Of a DNA stretch of 64,000 nt, positions 7,462 through 15,712 are shown piece by piece (the stretch's first letter is position 1; the number at the start of each line of letters is the position of its first letter). Under the pieces are notes generated by a model. The model had not been told where the DNA came from, searched no databases, and worked only from the letters and a program-made list of their open reading frames with translations. The position numbers were made by a program, and so were the translations under genes. This DNA is from Desulfoferula mesophila (GTDB lineage Bacteria > Desulfobacterota > Desulfarculia > Desulfarculales > Desulfarculaceae): assembly GCF_037076455.1 (NCBI RefSeq), contig NZ_AP028679.1:3983501-4047500 (forward strand), written 5' to 3'.

Positions 7462-8823
7462 ATGCCCAGCTTTGCCCAGACCCATTCGCGAGTAACCAGC
7501 TACTACATCCTGCAGGACAAGCAAGACATCCTGCAGCAGTTGGTGCACGCGGCCCGCTGGAAAAAGCCGGTGCTCATCGTGCCCGCCCTGGCCAGCGAGT
7601 TCACGGACCCGGAAAACCGCCCGGTGTTCGAGAACATCGTGGCCGAATTGTCCGGGGCCAAATATCTGGCCCACGTGATCTTCGGCCTGGACCAGGCCAG
7701 CGAAGACGACGTACGCACCTGCATAGACATCTGCCAAAAGGGCGGGCTCAAGAACTACATCATCCAGTGGAACGACGGACCGGCCATCAGCGGCATTTAC
7801 GAGATGCTCGAAGACGGCGGCTTCGACCTGTCGCGCCGGGGCAAGGGCCGCAACGTGTTCATGGGCTTCGGGGTGGCCATGGCCCTGGGGGCCACCTGCG
7901 TGGGCCTGTTGGACGCGGACATCAAGACCTTCCAGCGCCGCCAACTGGATCGCCTTTTCTACCCGGTGCTGGTGCACAACTACCCCTTCTCCAAGGCCTT
8001 CTACGCCCGCTGGAACGGCCAGCGCCTTTTCGGCAGGGTCAAACGCCTGCTCTTGGACCCCCTGCTGTTGGCCCTGAAGCGCAAATTCAGCGAAGGCAGC
8101 GAAGAGAAGATGCTCCGGCTGGTGGACTTCCTGTTGAGCTTCGACTACCAGCTCTCCGGCGAGGTGTGCCTGGACATGTGGCTGCTACGCAAGATGCGCT
8201 ACTCCCTCAACTGGGGCGTGGAGATATTCACCCTCATCGAGGTGTACCGCAAGGCCTCCCACGTGGCCCAGGTGGAGTTCACCCGCAAGAGCTTCGACCA
8301 CAAGCACCAGCGGGTAAGCACCGACGACCCCAAGAGCGGGCTGCACAAGATGTCCCTGGACATCATCCAGACCCTGCTGCACGCCCTCATCGTGGAGGAG
8401 GGCCTGGAGGTTGGCGAGGAGTTCTTCCGCGATCTGGCCCTTACCTACGAATCCATCGCCGAGGAGATCATCAAGAAATACTCGGACAACGCCGAGTTCA
8501 ACAATCTTTCCTACGACCGCGACGCCGAGGAAAGCATGGTCTACGACGTGCTCTCCCGGGCCATCGTGCAGACCGCCGACCACTTGTCGGCCCCCTCCCA
8601 CATCGCCGAGAAGATGCTGCGCCTCACCGCCTCTTACGAAGAATTCAAGCCCTTCGTGGACCAGGGGTTGCAGCAGACCATCCTGCTCCTGGAGGAAAGG
8701 CTCCGGGAGGAGTCCCTGGAGGTGCGCAACCTGCCTTCCTGGGAGCGCATCATGTGGAAACTGCCCGAGGTCTCCAGCCACATAGTGGATGCCCTGGAAG
8801 AGGACAAGCAGCGTTTCAAATAA
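7462..8823 (+). CDS. GT-A fold glycosyltransferase, glucosyl-3-phosphoglycerate synthase-like
   Basis: 453 residues. It has a family-2/81-like nucleotide-sugar domain with GKGRN (127-131) and the metal-binding DAD (151-153) in LLDADIKTF. A long helical C-terminal half follows. This layout matches GpgS-type enzymes that make glucosyl- (or mannosyl-) 3-phosphoglycerate, the precursor of the compatible solute glucosylglycerate. No phosphatase of the GpgP type is adjacent, so the pathway is not proven here. AAGGAG lies 10 bases upstream of the ATG. It follows dinB after about 70 bases and heads a run of rightward genes. Confidence 0.65.
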   Translation: MPSFAQTHSRVTSYYILQDKQDILQQLVHAARWKKPVLIVPALASEFTDPENRPVFENIVAELSGAKYLAHVIFGLDQASEDDVRTCIDICQKGGLKNYIIQWNDGPAISGIYEMLEDGGFDLSRRGKGRNVFMGFGVAMALGATCVGLLDADIKTFQRRQLDRLFYPVLVHNYPFSKAFYARWNGQRLFGRVKRLLLDPLLLALKRKFSEGSEEKMLRLVDFLLSFDYQLSGEVCLDMWLLRKMRYSLNWGVEIFTLIEVYRKASHVAQVEFTRKSFDHKHQRVSTDDPKSGLHKMSLDIIQTLLHALIVEEGLEVGEEFFRDLALTYESIAEEIIKKYSDNAEFNNLSYDRDAEESMVYDVLSRAIVQTADHLSAPSHIAEKMLRLTASYEEFKPFVDQGLQQTILLLEERLREESLEVRNLPSWERIMWKLPEVSSHIVDALEEDKQRFK

Positions 8824-8852
8824 GAGCCCCGCGCCTTGGCGCGACTATTATC

Positions 8853-8879
8853 CGCCCCGTCCGGCCTCCGGGCGGGGCG
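8853..8879 (+). other. GC-rich hairpin between the glycosyltransferase and the next gene
   Basis: A 12-bp stem with one mismatch (8853-8864 with 8868-8879) and the loop CCT. No T-run follows, so it is not a typical intrinsic terminator. It may act as an mRNA stabiliser or a weak attenuator. Confidence 0.35.
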
Positions 8880-8908
8880 CCCCTCATATGGACCCGAAAG
8901 GATTTAAC

Positions 8909-9190
8909 GTGGCCAGCGATTACGACGAACTAACAGTGCAATACGAAGAAGACGGCCAGGTTTTGGTGGAGCAGTTGGACAAGCAGGTGCTCAACAAGGG
9001 CCTGTGGACCACGGTGCTGTTCCTCTACCGCGAGCGCGACAAGAAGACCGGCGAGTTCGGGCCGCCCAAGGCCGGATTCCGGCGCTACCAAAAGGTGGGC
9101 GGCTACTTCAAGAAGCGCGACGCCATCAACCTGAGCGAAAAGACCACCCCCGAGGTGCTGGCCAAGCTCAAGGAGTGGTTTCAGCTCTAG
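8909..9190 (+). CDS. conserved small protein of unknown function
   Basis: 93 residues from GTG 8909, with GAAAGGA 6 bases upstream; an ATG at 8888 would add seven residues. The protein is acidic at the start (SDYDELTVQYEEDG) and then basic, with RRYQKVGGYFKKRDAINLS. It has no signal peptide, membrane span or cysteine. I do not recognise a named family, though it reads like a compact alpha/beta cytoplasmic protein. It sits between the glycosyltransferase and the asparagine-synthase-like gene, all in one direction, and could be part of that run. Confidence 0.7.
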   Translation: MASDYDELTVQYEEDGQVLVEQLDKQVLNKGLWTTVLFLYRERDKKTGEFGPPKAGFRRYQKVGGYFKKRDAINLSEKTTPEVLAKLKEWFQL

Positions 9191-9254
9191 AGAGCCCTCC
9201 CAAGAGTTATAATGACCTGCCCCTGGTTACCTCGCTGCATGGGGGGGAGGAAAA

Positions 9255-10841
9255 TTGCTACTGGAGTTTCCCAACGCTCGGATTGAGCTGAGCCGCCGGG
9301 AAGACCTGCGCCACCACGGCCTGATCGAGGCCGCCGGACGGCAGGTCCACGTGCTGGGCCGCCCGGGCTGGCGGGTGGACTACGGCCGCCTGGACTATGA
9401 CGACGAGCCCGGCTCGGTGGAGAGCGCCCTGGAGGAGGCCCTGGCCGCCTGGCTGGCCGATCCGGCCCGCCTGCCCGACCTGGCCGCCCTTAGCGGCGCC
9501 TTCCTGCTGTTGGTCTGCCGCGATGGAGCCCTGGAGCGGGTCGTCACCTCCGACGAGCTGGGCAACACCGTGTACTGGTGGTCCCAAGGGGGCCGCCTGG
9601 TCATCAGCGACACCTGGCGAGATTTCGCCCAGGGCCGCGACCTGCTCGCCTGGGAGGCCTACGACCCGGAGCAACTTGCCTGGCTGAGCCGCAAGAAGAC
9701 CTGCGCGCCGGGGCGCACCTATCTAAGAGGCCTGAACCGTCTGAGCGTGGGCACCCTCTATCAGGTGGAGGGCGCGGCCCTGCGCGCCAGCGCGGCGGTG
9801 TGTCCCGATCCGCCCGCCGACGGCCGGGATTTCACCTGGGACGACCTCTACGCCATGGTGGGCCGCCGCCTGGGCTCCGGCCCCTACACCCTGTGCTACT
9901 CCACGGGCATAGACAGCCACTACCTGCTCATGCGCTACGCCAAGCGCATCGAGCAGGTGCTGACCATCTACATGGCCGCGCCCTATCAGGACCAGGAGCG
10001 CAGCCTGGAGGCCGGCGCCGCCCTGATCAACGCCGTGGCCCAGGGCAAGCCCTACACCCCGGTGGGGGTGGACTACACCGATCCAATGAACCGCGCCTAC
10101 CTGGAGGACGCGGTGGAGCACGACCCCTTCGCGGCCCACTCCTCCTTTTCCATGTACCAGGCCTTTGCCCAGGCCTCTTGCGGCCAGATCCTCAGCGGAC
10201 AGAACGCGGACACCATGCAGTTTTTCGCCCTCACCTCGCGCATCGGTCCCCGCGAGTTGGTGATGAAAAGCCCGGTGTCGCCCCAGCCGCCCCTGACCAG
10301 GGTGGCCTACCGGCTGGAGGCGGCCCGCTCCTTTGGCGGGCCCCAGCCCGGGGGCATGGTGAACAGCCGCATGCTCTGCGGCCTGGGACAGCGCATGCTG
10401 GCCCTCACCGGGCCCCGGGGCTATTGGCCCATCCTGCACTTCAAGCGCATCCACAACATGACCACCGGCAACACCGCCCTGTTCCGCAACGCCTCGCGCT
10501 ACTGGGGCAAGCCGGTGCTCTTCCCCTACCTGGAGCCCCTGGTCTTCTACGTATCCGCCTATTTCCGCCGCCCCCTGGGCGACGTGCTCAACCCCAAGGG
10601 GCACCTCAAGCGGCAATACCACTACCTGCGCCACAGCCAGAGTCCCCTGGCCCCACCCCAGGGCAAGCCTTTCAGCCAGAGCCCTCTGTTCACCTGGGCC
10701 GCCGGATGCCTGGAAGGCCTGGCCCCGGAGCTCAAGCGGCGGGTGGACGCCGTGGTGTCCGAGCCCATGGGGCGATCGGTGGTCTATTGTCTGGCCGCCC
10801 TGGCCCAACAGAGGCCGCAGGCGGGGCTAACTGGCCGCTAA
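9255..10841 (+). CDS. asparagine synthase-like ATP pyrophosphatase with degenerate glutaminase domain
   Basis: 528 residues. Residues 75-125 resemble the end of a class II glutamine amidotransferase domain (SGAFLLLVCRDG, ELGNTVYWW). The protein starts MLLEFPNARI instead of Met-Cys-Gly, so the catalytic N-terminal Cys is absent. The synthetase domain carries the PP-loop as STGIDS (216-221), where canonical enzymes have SGGxDS. It should adenylate a carboxylate, with free ammonia or another amine as the possible nucleophile; the substrate is unknown. It starts at TTG 9255 with GGGAGG a few bases upstream. Lasso-peptide or sugar-nucleotide modifying relatives share this architecture, but no precursor peptide is visible nearby. 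Confidence 0.72.
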   Translation: MLLEFPNARIELSRREDLRHHGLIEAAGRQVHVLGRPGWRVDYGRLDYDDEPGSVESALEEALAAWLADPARLPDLAALSGAFLLLVCRDGALERVVTSDELGNTVYWWSQGGRLVISDTWRDFAQGRDLLAWEAYDPEQLAWLSRKKTCAPGRTYLRGLNRLSVGTLYQVEGAALRASAAVCPDPPADGRDFTWDDLYAMVGRRLGSGPYTLCYSTGIDSHYLLMRYAKRIEQVLTIYMAAPYQDQERSLEAGAALINAVAQGKPYTPVGVDYTDPMNRAYLEDAVEHDPFAAHSSFSMYQAFAQASCGQILSGQNADTMQFFALTSRIGPRELVMKSPVSPQPPLTRVAYRLEAARSFGGPQPGGMVNSRMLCGLGQRMLALTGPRGYWPILHFKRIHNMTTGNTALFRNASRYWGKPVLFPYLEPLVFYVSAYFRRPLGDVLNPKGHLKRQYHYLRHSQSPLAPPQGKPFSQSPLFTWAAGCLEGLAPELKRRVDAVVSEPMGRSVVYCLAALAQQRPQAGLTGR

Positions 10842-10914
10842 GACCAGGTTGTGCTAGGCTCTTTTTTGATGGGGGGATTGGGCCAATGCTGGATATAAGG
10901 GGAGGCTTGGCAAC

Positions 10915-11727
10915 GTGCGCCTGAGATTCTGGGGAACCAGGGGCTCCATACCCGCGCCCGGTCCGGACACCGTGCGTTTCGGAGGCAACAGCACCTGTGT
11001 ACAGTTGGAGCTGGGTGGCCGACAGGTCATCATCGACGCGGGCAGCGGCATCCGCCCCCTGGGCCGGGCCCTCTTGGGCCGGATGCACGAGGTGGTGCTG
11101 CTCATCACCCACCTGCATCCCGACCACCTGCTGGGTTTTCCCTTTTTCGCCCCCATCTTCGACCCGCGCATGACCATCCGGGTGGGCGGCTGGCCCAACG
11201 GCCTGCTCGGGCTCCGGCGCCTGTTCTATTCCGGCCGCCCGGTGGGGGGCTTTCCAGTGCCCTTCGATCTGTTGCCCGCCACCATCGTGCGCGACCCCGC
11301 CCTGGCCCCGCCGCGTTTTCGCCTGGGCGAATACATGGTGCGCACCGCGCCCCTGAGCCATCCCCAGGGCAGCATCGGTTATCGTTTCGACGGGCCCGAG
11401 GGCTGCCTGGTGTTCATTACCGACAACGAACTCCCCCCCCAGGGTCTCCCTTCCCACCTGGTTGATTTCTGCCGGGGCGCCAACGTGCTCATCCACGACT
11501 GCCAATACCTGCCCCAGGAGATGGGCCCCTTCCGGGGCCGGGGACACTCCGACTGGCCCTCGGCCCTGGCCCTGGCCCTGGCCGCGGGGGTAGGCCGCCT
11601 GATCTTCACCCACCACGACCCGGAACGCAGCGACCTGCAGGTGCAACAAATGGTGGATCAGGCCAGGGCCCATGCCCCAAAGCTGGCGGTGGACGCCGCC
11701 GCCGAGGGCATGGTGCTGGAACTATAG
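10915..11727 (+). CDS. MBL-fold metallo-hydrolase
   Basis: 270 residues. It begins RLRFWGTRGSIP, the characteristic start of a phosphodiesterase-like branch of the metallo-beta-lactamase fold. The zinc-binding HLHPDH follows around residues 65-70, with later metal ligands in APLSHPQG, FITDNE, IHDCQY and a C-terminal THHDP. The family includes cyclic-nucleotide and RNA phosphodiesterases. The next gene is a nucleotide cyclase 28 bases downstream, so turnover of the cyclic nucleotide is an attractive but unproven role. It starts at GTG 10915 behind GGGAGG. Confidence 0.82.
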   Translation: MRLRFWGTRGSIPAPGPDTVRFGGNSTCVQLELGGRQVIIDAGSGIRPLGRALLGRMHEVVLLITHLHPDHLLGFPFFAPIFDPRMTIRVGGWPNGLLGLRRLFYSGRPVGGFPVPFDLLPATIVRDPALAPPRFRLGEYMVRTAPLSHPQGSIGYRFDGPEGCLVFITDNELPPQGLPSHLVDFCRGANVLIHDCQYLPQEMGPFRGRGHSDWPSALALALAAGVGRLIFTHHDPERSDLQVQQMVDQARAHAPKLAVDAAAEGMVLEL

Positions 11728-11755
11728 ATTCATCCCCTCTCGCGGAGAAGACCGC

Positions 11756-13303
11756 TTGCGACCCGGTAGGCGATTCGTATTAGGCAACCTCATGCTGATT
11801 GGCAACTTTTTTGCCAATATCATGGGAGTGGCCCTCATGGCGGCCCTGGACCGTTGGGCCTATATGGTCCGTCTGCCCCAGATTCCGGAGATCGCCTGGC
11901 TGGTCGTCGGCTACGATGTTTTTGCCTTCATGGTGGGGTTTGTCTCGCTGCTTACCTACGAGCGCCCCATCCGGGCCCACTTGAACGACATCGCCCACAG
12001 CCGCGAATCCGCCCCGGCGCTGGCCAAAAAGGCCCGCCGCCGCCTGCTCAACGAGCCCTGGGTCGCCGTGGGGCTGAATCTTTTTCTTTGGGGCCTGGCC
12101 GCCCTGGTCTTCCCCCTGTTCCTGTCCCAAATGCCGGTGTTGTCCCACCTGGCCGGGGTGATGGCCCTGCGGGCCCTGTTCGTGGGAGCCATCACCGTCA
12201 CCACCGCCTTTTTCTTCTTGGAGCACATGCTGCAGCACCGGCTTGCCCCGGTGTTTTTTCCCCATGGCGGCCTGTCGCGGGTGCGGGGAGCCTGGCGCAT
12301 CCGCATCGGCGTGCGCATGGCCGGGCTTCTTCTGGGCGCCTGCATGGTCCCCTTTCTGGCCATCATCTTCACCATCCGCGGCTCGGCCCGCCTGGTGGAG
12401 ATGGGAGCCATCCCTCCGGCAGAGGTGCTGGGTGATTTGCAAACGGCGGTGGTGGTGCTGTGCCTGCTGTTTATCATCAACGCCGTGGGGCTGGCCTTTT
12501 TGGTCACCTCCAACATGGTGCGCCCGCTGCGGGAAATCGTGCGGGTGCTGAGCAAGGTGCGCGGAGGGGATTTCTCGGACCAGGTGCAGTCCATGGCCAA
12601 CGACGAGATCGGCTACACCGCCGACATGATCAACCAGATGACCGAAGGCCTGGCCGAGCGCGAACACATCAAGGACACCTTCGGCCTATATGTGAGCGAG
12701 CAGGTGCGCGACGAGATTTTGGCCGGGCGCATCCCCCTGGACGGGGAGATCAAGCAGGTCACCATGCTCTTCAGCGACCTGCGCGACTTCACTCCGCTGG
12801 CTGAGGCCACGCCGCCCAAGGACGTGGTGATGATCCTCAACGGCTATTTTCACCACATGGCCACCGTGGTGGAGGAGCACGGCGGCCTGGTGTTGCAATA
12901 CGTGGGCGACGAAATCGAGGCGGTGTTCGGCGCGCCCCTTGCCCTGGAAAACCATGCCCGCCACGCCCTGGAGGCCGCCCTGGCCATGCGCCGGCACCTG
13001 GCCGCCTACAACGCCCGGCTCATAGCCAACGGGCACGCCCCCCTGCGCCACGGCATCGGCATCCACAGCGGGCCGGCCCTGGCGGCCAACATCGGCGGTG
13101 GGGGCAGGCTCAGCTACGCCCTGGTGGGCGACACCGTAAACCTCGCCGCCCGGCTGCAAGACCTGACCAAGGTCATGGGCCGCGACATCCTGGTGAGCGG
13201 CGCCACCGCCGACGCCCTGGGCCCGGGAGCGCCTCTGGAGCGCCTGAGCGCCACCACGGTCAAGGGCCGCAGCCAGCCGGTGGAGGTGTACGCGGTGCCT
13301 TGA
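11756..13303 (+). CDS. membrane-bound class III adenylate/guanylate cyclase with HAMP domain
   Basis: 516 residues. The N-terminal half has about six membrane spans, followed by a HAMP linker (about 249-302) and a class III cyclase domain (about 330-516). The metal-binding Asp residues are in FSDLRDF (341) and VGDEIEAVFGAP (385). The transition-state Asn and Arg are in VGDTVNLAARL (462, 466). The usual purine-selecting Lys before the second Asp is Gln here (LQYVGD, 381), so nucleotide specificity is uncertain. I chose TTG 11756 with GGAGAAG upstream; an upstream ATG would overlap the hydrolase gene. A cyclic-nucleotide-binding protein is encoded about 2 kb downstream. Confidence 0.87.
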   Translation: MRPGRRFVLGNLMLIGNFFANIMGVALMAALDRWAYMVRLPQIPEIAWLVVGYDVFAFMVGFVSLLTYERPIRAHLNDIAHSRESAPALAKKARRRLLNEPWVAVGLNLFLWGLAALVFPLFLSQMPVLSHLAGVMALRALFVGAITVTTAFFFLEHMLQHRLAPVFFPHGGLSRVRGAWRIRIGVRMAGLLLGACMVPFLAIIFTIRGSARLVEMGAIPPAEVLGDLQTAVVVLCLLFIINAVGLAFLVTSNMVRPLREIVRVLSKVRGGDFSDQVQSMANDEIGYTADMINQMTEGLAEREHIKDTFGLYVSEQVRDEILAGRIPLDGEIKQVTMLFSDLRDFTPLAEATPPKDVVMILNGYFHHMATVVEEHGGLVLQYVGDEIEAVFGAPLALENHARHALEAALAMRRHLAAYNARLIANGHAPLRHGIGIHSGPALAANIGGGGRLSYALVGDTVNLAARLQDLTKVMGRDILVSGATADALGPGAPLERLSATTVKGRSQPVEVYAVP

Positions 13304-13463
13304 AGGGCATCCTGCGCGCCTGTTTGTCTGGGCGTCTGTGTGCTAGACTTGGGCCTGCCGCGGGGTGGGGACGCCGCTTCCGCTGAGATGGAGCCTGGAT
13401 TCTCCCGACGAATTCATCAAGCCCGGCAGCCAGGCGCATGGTTTTCTTTTATGGGGCGAAGGT

Positions 13464-14459
13464 ATGATCGTAGCCTTTATGATGGACCCTCTGGAGTCCA
13501 TCGAACCGGAAAACGAGACCACCAGTTGGTTGATGTACGAGTGCAACCAACGGGGGCACACGGTTTTTTTCCTGGAGCCCCATGACATCTATGTGCGCGG
13601 CTCCCGCCTGGTGGCCCGCATGCGCAACGTCAGCGTGGCCCCGGATCAACCCATGCGCGCCTATTGGGACGACGCCATCGCCTGCCTCAAGCGCGACGAG
13701 CTGATCTTCGAGGAGATCACCGACATCGACGCCCTGTTCTTGCGCAAGGACCCGCCGCTCAACTACCAGACCCTGGAGTACCTGCACCACGTGCGGGGCG
13801 AGGTGTTCACCATCAACAGCACCACCGGCCAGATGCTGGCCAGCAGCAAGCTGTACCTGCTCAACTTCCCGGACATAATTCCCGAAACCCACGTAAGCCG
13901 CGACCCCAAGCGCCTGCGCAAGATCATCGACGAGTTCGGCGGGTCCATGGTGGTCAAGCCCCTGAACCGCTCCCGGGGCGAGGGGGTCATCAAGGTAAGC
14001 AGCCACGACCGCGACAACCTCAACAGCCTGATCCACTATTACGTGAACTCCTACAAGCCCTACCCCGAGCGCGAGGCCATCATGGTGCAGGAGTACCTGG
14101 CCGAGGTGAAAAAGCACGGCGACGTGCGCATCATGCTGCTCAACGGGGAAATCCTGGGGGCCATGCGCCGCATACCGGCCAAGGGCGACTTCCGCACCAA
14201 CATCCACGCCGGGGCCAGCCCGGCCAAGCACGAGATAAGCGCCACCGACCGGCGCATCTGCGACACCATCCGCCCCCGGCTCATGGCCGACGGGCTCTAT
14301 TTCGTGGGACTGGACATCATCGGCGACAAGCTGGTGGAGATAAACGTGGTAAGCCCCGGCGGCATCCCGCGCATCAACCGGCTGGACGGCATCAAGATCG
14401 AGGCCCAGGTCATCGACTTCGTGGAGGAGCAGGTGCGCCGGCTCAAGGACCATGCCTAA
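13464..14459 (+). CDS. gshB: glutathione synthetase-type ATP-grasp ligase
   Basis: 331 residues. The start MIVAFMMDPLESI and the blocks FLRKDPPLNYQTLEYL, VVKPLNRSRGEGV, RIPAKGDFRTNIHAGA and FVGLDIIGDKLVEINVVSPGG match bacterial GshB along the whole length. GshB ligates glycine to gamma-glutamylcysteine with ATP in the cytoplasm. No gshA is visible in this window, and the next gene, overlapping by 8 bases, is an N-formylglutamate-amidohydrolase-like protein. The true peptide product could therefore differ from glutathione. I used the internal ATG 13464 rather than the longer frame because it matches the family start. Confidence 0.85.
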   Translation: MIVAFMMDPLESIEPENETTSWLMYECNQRGHTVFFLEPHDIYVRGSRLVARMRNVSVAPDQPMRAYWDDAIACLKRDELIFEEITDIDALFLRKDPPLNYQTLEYLHHVRGEVFTINSTTGQMLASSKLYLLNFPDIIPETHVSRDPKRLRKIIDEFGGSMVVKPLNRSRGEGVIKVSSHDRDNLNSLIHYYVNSYKPYPEREAIMVQEYLAEVKKHGDVRIMLLNGEILGAMRRIPAKGDFRTNIHAGASPAKHEISATDRRICDTIRPRLMADGLYFVGLDIIGDKLVEINVVSPGGIPRINRLDGIKIEAQVIDFVEEQVRRLKDHA

Positions 14460-15237
14460 CCCGGCCGCGCCCCTGCCCCTGGTCGTCAGCCTGCCCCACT
14501 CATCGGCCCAGGTCCCCCCGGCCGCCGCCGCCCGCCTGGCCCTGAGCCCCTTGGAAGTGGAGCAGTCGGTGGATCTGGGCTCCACCGAGGTCTTTGGCCC
14601 CCTGCCCGTCCGCCACATGTTTCCCGCCCCCCAGACCCGCCTGGTGGTGGACCTGAACCGGGCCCCCGACGACCTGGGGCCCAAGGGGGTGGTGGCGGCC
14701 AAGGACTATGCCGGCCGCTGGGTGTTTTCCCAACAAGCCGCCCCGGAGCCGGGGCTGAAGCGGCAGTGGGTGGAAGGCCTGTGGCGGCCCTGGCATCGGC
14801 GATTGGCCGAGGCCCTGGATGATCCAGCGGTGCGGCTGCTGTTGGACGGTCACTCCCTGGACGGGGTGGGGCCCGCCGAGGCCCCGGACCCCGGCGCCAA
14901 GCGGGCCGACGTGGTGCTGAGCAACCGGGGCGACCAACAGGGCCAAGCGGCCGGGCGCGGGGATTTGACCTGTCCGCCCGAGGTGCTGCGCCTGTTGGGC
15001 CAGGCCCTGGAAGAACAGGGCCTGAGCGTGGCCTACAACACCCCCTACGTTGGGGGGCACATCATCGTGCGCTACGGCCCCTCGCTCATGGCGCGGGGCG
15101 CGGCGGCCGTGCAGATGGAGTTGAACAAGGACCTCTACGCCGACCCCGGCTACAGCAGGGTCTATTCCGAAAGGGCGGCCGAGCTCAGCCTTCGGTTGGA
15201 GCGGGCGCTACGTCTTTTTCTTTCACGCTGGCGATAA
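14452..15237 (+). CDS. N-formylglutamate amidohydrolase-family protein
   Basis: 261 residues. Family motifs are PHSSAQVP (14-21 region, with His), the DLNRAP block and the LLDGHSLDG block with the metal/catalytic His, plus the C-terminal YVGGHIIVRYG. Family enzymes deformylate N-formylglutamate or hydrolyse related N-acyl amino acids. The ATG at 14452 lies inside the end of gshB (8-base overlap), so the two are translationally coupled. No histidine-degradation (hut) genes are nearby, which argues for a role tied to the ATP-grasp product. The 3' end overlaps the convergent cNMP-binding gene by 53 bases. Confidence 0.8.
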   Translation: MPNPAAPLPLVVSLPHSSAQVPPAAAARLALSPLEVEQSVDLGSTEVFGPLPVRHMFPAPQTRLVVDLNRAPDDLGPKGVVAAKDYAGRWVFSQQAAPEPGLKRQWVEGLWRPWHRRLAEALDDPAVRLLLDGHSLDGVGPAEAPDPGAKRADVVLSNRGDQQGQAAGRGDLTCPPEVLRLLGQALEEQGLSVAYNTPYVGGHIIVRYGPSLMARGAAAVQMELNKDLYADPGYSRVYSERAAELSLRLERALRLFLSRWR

Positions 15238-15712
15238 AGGAAGGGGGCAGGTCGCACACCGGGATGGCGTGAATCTTTTCGTGCAGCTTGCGCAGCCGGC
15301 GGCTCAGTTCCTTGCACATCTGCAAAGCCACCTGGGGATACTCGCGCACCGTTTCGTCGAACTCTCGCTTGTAGAGCACCAACAGCTTCACCGGGCCGTC
15401 GGCCACCACCGTGGCCGAGCGGGGGGCGTCGTCAAAAAGGGCCATCTCGCCCACGTAGTCGCCTTCGCCCAGGCTGGCCAACTCCATAGCGCAGCCGTCC
15501 TCACCCTCTTGGGAAACCACCACCTTGCCCTTGATGATGAGGTACATGCTCTCGCCCGCGTCGCCCTCGGTGATTATATTCTGGCCCGATTCGGCCTTGT
15601 CTTCCCGGCACACCGAGGCCACCGCGGCCAGCTCGGCCACGGCCAGTCCCTCGAAGATTTCCATGCGCCGAAGCAGCAGGATTTTTTCCGACAGGCTGGT
15701 TTCCTGACTCAT
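15185..15712 (-). CDS. cyclic nucleotide-binding domain protein
   Basis: 175 residues. One Crp-type cNMP-binding beta-roll covers residues about 15-130, with the phosphate-binding cassette GDYVGEMALFDDAPRSATV. The Glu and Arg that contact the ribose-phosphate are present. No helix-turn-helix follows; instead there is a short helical, basic tail. It is therefore a stand-alone sensor rather than a Crp regulator. Its ATG overlaps the stop of the membrane-carrier gene (ATGA), suggesting it gates or regulates that carrier in response to cyclic nucleotide. A class III cyclase lies about 2 kb away on the other strand. Confidence 0.85.
   Translation of the reverse strand: MSQETSLSEKILLLRRMEIFEGLAVAELAAVASVCREDKAESGQNIITEGDAGESMYLIIKGKVVVSQEGEDGCAMELASLGEGDYVGEMALFDDAPRSATVVADGPVKLLVLYKREFDETVREYPQVALQMCKELSRRLRKLHEKIHAIPVCDLPPSFIASVKEKDVAPAPTEG

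Noticed and set aside
9723-10808. 361-codon minus-strand frame over the asparagine-synthase-like gene
   Set aside because: Antisense shadow with Gly/His/Val-rich composition and no domain.
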